The notes under the pieces: model-generated | What the model was told of the DNA's origin: nothing | Database searches by the model: none | The model's input: only the letters and a program-made list of their open reading frames with translations | Shown: positions 59,776 to 64,000 of the stretch, piece after piece | Layout of the letters: each line of letters opens with the position of its first letter | Numbering within the stretch: position 1 is the first letter of the stretch | Origin: Limanda limanda | Taxonomy: Eukaryota > Chordata > Actinopteri > Pleuronectiformes > Pleuronectidae | Assembly: GCF_963576545.1 (NCBI RefSeq) | Contig: NC_083638.1 | Coordinates: 8,742,022 to 8,806,021, forward strand | Direction: 5' to 3' | DNA length: 64,000 nt | Made by a program: the position numbers and the translations under genes

Positions 59776-60444
59776 CTTAAAACATTGTGAACTTTTCTTT
59801 TGGGGCGCAGGACTTCAAAGTACAACAAGTTGCCTGAGGATCAAACCCAGAACCTCCAAACTTCTGAATGGTCCTGGTACTCCAACAGCCTTAAAGTGAG
59901 GCCACCAGGACACTGCTCAAAGTTAGTCAAACATTTGAAAAACAAATCCCTGTGAGACAAAAGCTCAGCTTCATCATACTGCACTCAGTGTGAGGATTCC
60001 AACATTTTTGAAATGTCGGTTATAAACTGACCTTGAGTTCAACCTACATAACTTCCAAAGTCGTCAGATCGCTGTGAACCTCACACCTCATGACCTGCTG
60101 CCTTGTGATTGGTAGTCTTTCAGTTGTAGTGAGTTCTAACTACATGTTTATCTTTTAAAATGCCATCGAACCATTTTAACACAAACGTATTATTATAGAA
60201 AAAAGCTGAATGAGTTGTAGAAATCCCTGCTGGCCTGTGGAGGTTAAAGCTGAGTCTAAATTTAAATACAGAAACACTTAAATAAAATAAAAGATAAAAA
60301 ATAGTTTTAGTCACAATTACGACATTATGTAAGCCATGACTAACAGAGGACCTCTAAAATGTCCCCTTGTGGCTCATTGGTCCACTGTCGATGAGCGTAT
60401 AACAACAAGGAGGCCCACTATTCGCTAGTTAGAAAAGCCCTACG

Positions 60445-60448
<4 letters not shown>

Positions 60449-60491
<43 letters not shown>
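60449..60491. repeat. (AC)n microsatellite
   Basis: About 21 AC units. Further GT and AC tracts follow at about 61050-61078, 61245-61287 and 61442-61466. Confidence 0.93.
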
Positions 60492-60492
<1 letters not shown>

Positions 60493-61048
60493 ACGCTGAC
60501 TCTTATCTGCCGCCTGAGGGAGTCAGTCAAAGTCAGCGAGGTCCCCTGCACAGATATAGTCGCCTCGGCTCTCCACGCCTCTTGATTATCGCTTTAGATC
60601 TCAGCAGGTGAAGGACAACATTGTTCAGGCTCACATTTGCATTCTGTTTCTGGCCTACTGACTTCATTCACCTCTGGATCGCTCCACACTGAAATCCCCA
60701 AGGAGACTGAATGCAGATTCATTATGCATATTTCCATGCGGAACCATTTCTTATTTATATACGTCGACCAGCCTTAATTATATGTGTGTGTGAGAGTGTG
60801 TGAATGTGTGTGTTTCTGTGTGTGTGTGTGCATCTGACATTAAATGAGCCATTGTTTGCAACTGGCCATGTGAAGTGATATGTGACTCTGGTAACCTCAG
60901 GCTATGATGGGATCTTTTTCCTTGTGAGTGATTCGGCCAAGATGGGATTCTCTTCAGGCCGTTAATATGTATTTTTTGCTCTTTGAGATTGTCGTCAGAT
61001 TGTGTGTGCGATGCGTCACCAGTGTTGTTATGAGAGTGCTTGACTTCT

Positions 61049-61086
<38 letters not shown>

Positions 61087-61684
61087 TCTCTGCTTGTCTG
61101 TGTGTGTCGAGAAATGGTTAAGAAATGGGCCTGTCAGATGTGAATGATCAGACTAATCAGGTGGAACCACAGCAGACAGCAGGATTAAGACACACAGGAG
61201 AGAGAAAGAGGTCAACACACTCCGCACGCTAGGGCTGTGTGTGTATGAGTGTGTGTGTGTGTGTGTGTATGTGTGTGTGTGTGTGAGTGTACATACTGTA
61301 GACCTAGTCCTGTGATATCCCCCCATGATAGGCCCCTTTCCCATCTAATCGCTTTACAGTGTTATGACACAGGAGTCTCAAAAAATCTATCAACATCCCT
61401 AACCCTCTGTTTTTCTGTGGTTTTGTTAGTCGGGAGTTGGAACACACACACACACACACACACACTGACATTGTGTATTATCTGTCTTTTCCGTCGGACG
61501 GCCTTTTTGATCACGCTGCCAGCAAACAAACACGCAGCTCTTTCGAAGACGGACCATTTCACCATTAGCCCTTAATGGTATTACACTGTTCAGCAGAATG
61601 AGTTGTTTTGGAACAAAGCCCGACACGTAGTACCCCCCCCCCCCCGTCACCATCAACCCTGCTCAACGTGAACAAACCTCACGT

Positions 61685-62170
61685 GCCCAAATGGATGGAT
61701 CATCCGCGGAGCATTTATCTCCTCCATCTACTCATTTAGTTACCAGTCACTGATAAATGCACCTTCTCGCACTAATTTGCTCTGACAAATATTGATGCTG
61801 CTGCGGTCCGTAATGCATCGGGATAAAAAACAATCATCAATATTAATGGCCACTCTATTTGTAGAAAATGCTCACATTCATTATCATCCATTAATGTTTG
61901 TTTACCTAATGTGATTGGACTCTAACCTCCACCAAGGCCCTCAGCGGCGTTGTTTTTGTGAGGATTCCTGAAAGTGGGAGAGCTAATTGAACAGAAAGGC
62001 GAATCCACCCCAGTGAAAGTTATTCCTATTAGCTGCGATTCCGACCCAGTGGCATGCTGCAGAGATCCTCCTGACACCGCCGGGCCTAACCTTTATCACA
62101 TTCCACATCCTGTTGTTATCCTTCACCTCATTACGCTTCTAATCAGACTCGCGCAGCATCGCCAAGCGGC
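61685..62170. promoter_or_regulatory. Candidate conserved non-coding element cluster
   Basis: Repeat-free DNA with many AT-core sites (CACTAATTTGCTC, CATCAATATTAATGGCC, ATTAATGTTTGTTTACC, AGAGCTAATTGAAC), including a forkhead-type TGTTTAC. The texture resembles developmental enhancers. In mammals the SLC24A5 side of this block faces the SEMA6D gene desert. Conservation was not tested. Confidence 0.3.
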
Positions 62171-62600
62171 GTGAATCCGGTGCTCCTCTCCTTCGTCCCC
62201 TTTCCCCTCAGTGATTATGTTTTCTTTTCATTTGTCTCTCTTTCTCGTCCTCATCACTCATGTTCCTCCGTCTCCTTCTCTCTCTCTCACTCTCTCTCTC
62301 TCGGCTGTCTCTCCAGAGCCGCTCTAATTAAACACGGGGTCGGTGGTGGTACAGAGTCTTCCAGCCGAGCAGAGGAGAAAGGCTCTAATTCCAGCTCTCA
62401 GGATGGAACTCTGACACACAATGGCCCTGCCATCCTCTCTGCCCCCCCATAGATTCCCAACTGAAAGCCCTCTCCTCAGGCAGCTTTTTAATAGGCCTCC
62501 CCTCGCCCAGAACACACCCACACACGCATACAAACACACACGCATACAAACACACACGCATAAGCACACGCAAAGCCACTTGCACCTATGAAACAACACA

Positions 62601-62604
<4 letters not shown>

Positions 62605-62670
<66 letters not shown>
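62605..62670. repeat. (AC)n microsatellite
   Basis: About 33 AC units, preceded at 62515-62570 by interrupted CACACGCATACAAA repeats. Confidence 0.95.
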
Positions 62671-62671
<1 letters not shown>

Positions 62672-62739
62672 TCACAAAAGCCATTGACCCCCTGTGTGTG
62701 TCTGTCACTTGTGCTGCAGCAGCTCACACTGCTTTGGGC

Positions 62740-64000
62740 TTTTTGAAGTGCTCCTGAGGCCAGACGACAGCCTTTTAACTTTCCACATCATGCAGAGGCA
62801 CAAGGGCTGAGCAAAGCCCACGACTCCGAGGAGCCGGGCTTGTAAGAGCTGCACTCAAGGGCAGACTGTCGGGGACTAAAGGTTCCTCACATAATTTAGA
62901 TTTTAAAAGCACTTGATGCTGGAAGATTTAGCTTGAAAAGCTATTGTGAAATCAGGTAGCTGTGACTGGGTGCAGATTCCCTGCGATGAAATGGGATTGA
63001 GGTCCATTCATTTGTGAAAGAAAAGTAAATCTGAAGCCGTATTTTACATTATTGAACAATTGCAATGTCATTAGTTCCACTCTGGCTGGTTTAAGTTAGC
63101 GTTGAATATTATTGTAGCTTTTTTAGCTGTAACATTTTTCCAAAATCTAAACTGTAACTTAATTAACGATCTCTGATTATTGAAGGAAACACGATTCTTT
63201 AGAAAAATCTAAAAAATCTTTGCCTTAAAATCCCACTAAAAAAGCAAAATGAACAATAAATTGACCTTACGACTAATTATTGCTTGTGTAGCCAGAGGGA
63301 GATAGTTTATTTCTCTGTAGACTTCCAAAAACCACAAAAACATGTAAATGAGTTATATAATTGCCTTTGCTGACATGTGCCCTGAGAGTTTACTAATAAC
63401 ACGCATCTGAAAATAGACCCAGATGAAGTTATTCCTTTTTTACTTTTGGTAAATTGCCTTTTTTTTTCAATAAGGAAAATATGTATCTGTTTCAGTTTAC
63501 GTGTTCAGGAGGAACAAAGGGTTTTGCACCACAGTCACTGGAAGAAAATCTAGTCTTTGAGAATTGTCGTGCAAAAGCTTCTACCTTTGGTTGACGTGGA
63601 AACGTTGAATAATTGAAAGAAGCAAAATGCTACAAAGTGTAAATGGGAACAGAGTTTGCTATTAAATCATGATGAACATGAATCATGTGACTTATGTGCC
63701 ACATTTCCCCACAGGGGTTAGACTTTTGCACTTTCAGATATGCAGTCCATTATATTCTGTAGTTTTCAAGCACTATTATTGATTCTCTTCAGTAATATTT
63801 GCTGTAAGCATGTGAACGGCTGCAGAGAAGATAATCTTCTTCCTGTTTTCACCAGAGTTTACAGTTTCCCTGAATGGTCACATGATGATCAGATGTGTTA
63901 TCGATGTTGAACTCAATGAACCAACTCATAATAATCACATAACAGGAACTTTTTAAATTCCTTCTATTTTGATTTCCACCTTAACAGAAAAACACAACAT
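62740..64000. other. Intergenic DNA to window end, no gene seen
   Basis: Only short open frames, and no splice-supported exon or transposon terminus recognised. Confidence 0.4.

Overview
The window is vertebrate nuclear DNA, almost certainly from a teleost fish. Four observations support this: multi-exon genes with canonical GT/AG introns; dense (AC)n, (CT)n, (TATC)n and (TGTC)n microsatellites; retroposon 3' tails and short inverted-repeat DNA transposons of kinds common in fish genomes; and a gene order matching the vertebrate block SLC12A1-CTXN2-MYEF2-SLC24A5 (human 15q21.1). I reconstructed the exons by hand from splice sites, reading-frame phase and recalled family sequence. No alignment was run.

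Layout. 254-14392 (minus): slc12a1, the NKCC2 Na-K-2Cl cotransporter, 26 coding exons, 1043 aa, with a candidate TATA box at 14590. 14600-17640: intergenic, nothing recognised. 19175-19420 (minus): ctxn2, one coding exon, 81 aa. 21064-25090: a retroelement copy and otherwise featureless DNA. 25293-34060 (plus): myef2, an RNA-binding protein with three RRMs, 17 coding exons including an 8-nt microexon, 591 aa. 35263-42517 (minus): slc24a5, the melanosomal K-dependent Na/Ca exchanger ('golden'), 9 coding exons, 514 aa, convergent with myef2. 47154-48239 (plus): a PA-TM-RING E3 ubiquitin ligase of the RNF128/GRAIL type with an uninterrupted coding exon. 48.4-64 kb: gene-poor DNA with transposon copies, microsatellites and some segments that look like conserved non-coding DNA.

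The genes do not form a pathway. slc12a1 is an epithelial salt transporter, ctxn2 a small neuronal membrane protein, myef2 a nuclear RNA/DNA-binding repressor or splicing-type protein, slc24a5 a pigment-granule exchanger, and the RING gene an endosomal ubiquitin ligase. Order and relative orientation of the first four match human exactly after reversing the strand.

No new multi-gene system was seen. The most interesting points are: loss of several regulatory threonines and of the RFxV kinase-docking motif from the NKCC2 N terminus; absence of duplicated NKCC2 TM2 cassette exons; an 8-nt microexon inside the RNP1 core of myef2; a hAT-type element with a perfect 8-bp target duplication making up most of one slc24a5 intron; a second perfect hAT MITE with about 60-bp inverted repeats; a TTAA-flanked MITE; a 169-bp near-identical duplication; and retroelement tails that appear to seed the long tetranucleotide arrays.
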